From Georgenia sp. (GTDB taxonomy: Bacteria > Actinomycetota > Actinomycetes > Actinomycetales > Actinomycetaceae): a stretch of DNA of 5,773 nt. The DNA lies in the NCBI GenBank assembly GCA_027322565.1, contig DAHVRG010000104.1, forward strand, positions 1-5,773, given 5' to 3'. A program made the position numbers and the translations under genes. Under the pieces are notes generated by a model that had not been told where the DNA came from, did no database searches, and was given only the letters and a program-made list of their open reading frames with translations. How positions within the stretch are numbered: position 1 is the first letter of the stretch; every line of letters starts with the position of its first letter. Positions 4,955-5,773 of the stretch are shown one piece after another.

Positions 4955-5773
4955 ATGGCCGCGCAGGCGAAGAAACGTGTGGGCCGAGGCAGGCAGCTGG
5001 CCTGGATGGTGCCGGCCGTTCTGGTGGCACTGGTCGTCGTCGTGCTCGTCGCGCGGTGGCTGCGTGACCTGCCCGCCGTCGCGGACTTCGTGGCGCGCTA
5101 CCCCGGCGTCGCCGAGCTCCCCGACACCGCACCCGTCGGGATCCCGGCCTGGGCGGCGTGGCAGCACTTCCTCAACGCCTTCTTCCTCGTCTTCATCGTC
5201 CGCAGCGGGTGGCTCGTGCGGACGACCACCCGCCCGCGGGGACACTGGCAGCCGCGCGGGGGAGGGCCCCGCATCAGTCTCAACCTCTGGCTGCACCTGG
5301 CCGTCGACCTCCTGTGGGTGCTCAACGGTGTCGTCTTCCTCGTCCTGCTGTTCGTCAGCGGACGCTGGACGTGGCTCGTCCCGACGAGCTGGGACGTCCT
5401 CCCGCACGCGGCCTCGGTCGCGCTGCAGTACGCCTCGCTCGAGTGGCCGGCGCACAGCAGCTGGCTGGGCTACAACGCCCTTCAGCAGCTGGCCTACTTC
5501 GCCACCGTGTTCCTCGCCGCCCCGCTCGCGCTCGTCACCGGGCTGCGCATGTCGCCGGTGTGGCCCCAGGGCCCGGGCGGCCTGAGCCGGGTGGTCCCGA
5601 TGGGCTTCGCCCGGGCGCTGCACTTCCCCCTCATGGTGTACTTCGTCGCCTTCACGGTCGTGCACGTCGCCCTCGTCCTGGCCACCGACGCGATCGGCAA
5701 CCTCGGCCACATGTTCGCCGCCCGGGAGGACGCCGGCTGGCTCGGGCTCGTGTACTTCGCCGTCGCCCTCGTG
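4955..5773 (+). CDS. Cytochrome b/b6-type integral membrane protein, 3' end outside window
   Basis: An open frame of 273 codons that runs off the right edge. It encodes a multi-pass membrane protein resembling the di-heme cytochrome b subunits of the formate dehydrogenase/Ni-Fe hydrogenase/thiosulfate reductase group. In actinobacteria such proteins often accompany a molybdopterin oxidoreductase. A basic N-terminus (KKRVGRGR) precedes hydrophobic segments at about 15-34, 66-82, 110-134, 176-196 and 219-243, with a sixth starting at 262. Histidines inside or at the ends of segments are His71 (WQHFLNAFF), His114 (LWLHLAVDLLW), His223 (ALHFPLMVYF) and His237 (VVHVALVLA), the candidate axial haem ligands. 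The motif ISLNLWLHL...PTSWD...LQYASLEWP is characteristic of this actinobacterial group. The ATG at 4955 is the most upstream start because an in-frame TGA lies at 4949-4951. Its ribosome site is poor (GTGAGG, only 1 base away). It would pass electrons between the quinone pool and an unseen partner. Confidence 0.85.
   Translation, partial: MAAQAKKRVGRGRQLAWMVPAVLVALVVVVLVARWLRDLPAVADFVARYPGVAELPDTAPVGIPAWAAWQHFLNAFFLVFIVRSGWLVRTTTRPRGHWQPRGGGPRISLNLWLHLAVDLLWVLNGVVFLVLLFVSGRWTWLVPTSWDVLPHAASVALQYASLEWPAHSSWLGYNALQQLAYFATVFLAAPLALVTGLRMSPVWPQGPGGLSRVVPMGFARALHFPLMVYFVAFTVVHVALVLATDAIGNLGHMFAAREDAGWLGLVYFAVALV

Noticed and set aside
1..5773. CRISPR array, toxin-antitoxin pair, defence island or prophage
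   Set aside because: No regularly spaced direct repeats, no small paired genes with antitoxin/toxin motifs, and no integrase, transposase or nuclease domain was found in any frame examined.

Overview
The window is very G+C-rich, with strong G/C preference at third codon positions. It carries an F420-type oxidoreductase remnant, an actinobacterial-style Stealth phosphotransferase and an actinobacterial-type cytochrome b protein. This suggests a high-GC actinobacterium, most likely Micrococcales (for example Intrasporangiaceae-like). The lineage is inferred from protein flavour only; no rRNA or other marker gene is present.

Layout. (1) Plus strand, 1-1771: the 3' part of a Tex30/KANL3-type alpha/beta hydrolase, a GC-rich hairpin, a DsbA/FrnE-like thioredoxin-fold protein, and 26 bases later a gene for an F420-dependent LLM-class oxidoreductase. 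That last gene has lost about half its coding sequence through an out-of-frame internal deletion. (2) Minus strand, 1749-3599: a full-length Stealth-family sugar-phosphate transferase with a TTG start. It converges on the pseudogene and overlaps its last 23 bases. (3) 3600-3862: a 263-base gene-free stretch with a good -10 box, a small palindrome, several hairpins forming a probable structured leader for the Stealth gene, and a terminator-like hairpin for the gene on its other side. (4) Minus strand, 3863-4768: an NADPH:quinone-reductase-like MDR enzyme. (5) 4769-4954: a divergent intergenic region. (6) Plus strand, 4955 to the window end: an N-terminal 273-residue portion of a multi-pass cytochrome b/b6-type membrane protein, still open at the edge.

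How the genes relate. The hydrolase, DsbA-like protein and LLM remnant are co-oriented and may once have been one transcription unit of small redox and metabolic enzymes. The Stealth protein would act in assembly of a phosphodiester-linked cell-surface polysaccharide, but no other capsule gene is visible nearby. The MDR enzyme and the cytochrome b protein are divergently transcribed; a shared function is possible but not shown. Cytochromes of this type usually sit next to a molybdopterin oxidoreductase, which would lie beyond the right edge.

I see no mobile element, CRISPR array, tRNA, rRNA or defence system, and nothing that amounts to a new multi-gene system. The most notable points are the broken F420 enzyme, the structured leader with a possible 26-codon upstream frame before the Stealth gene, and the one-cysteine active site of the DsbA-like protein.
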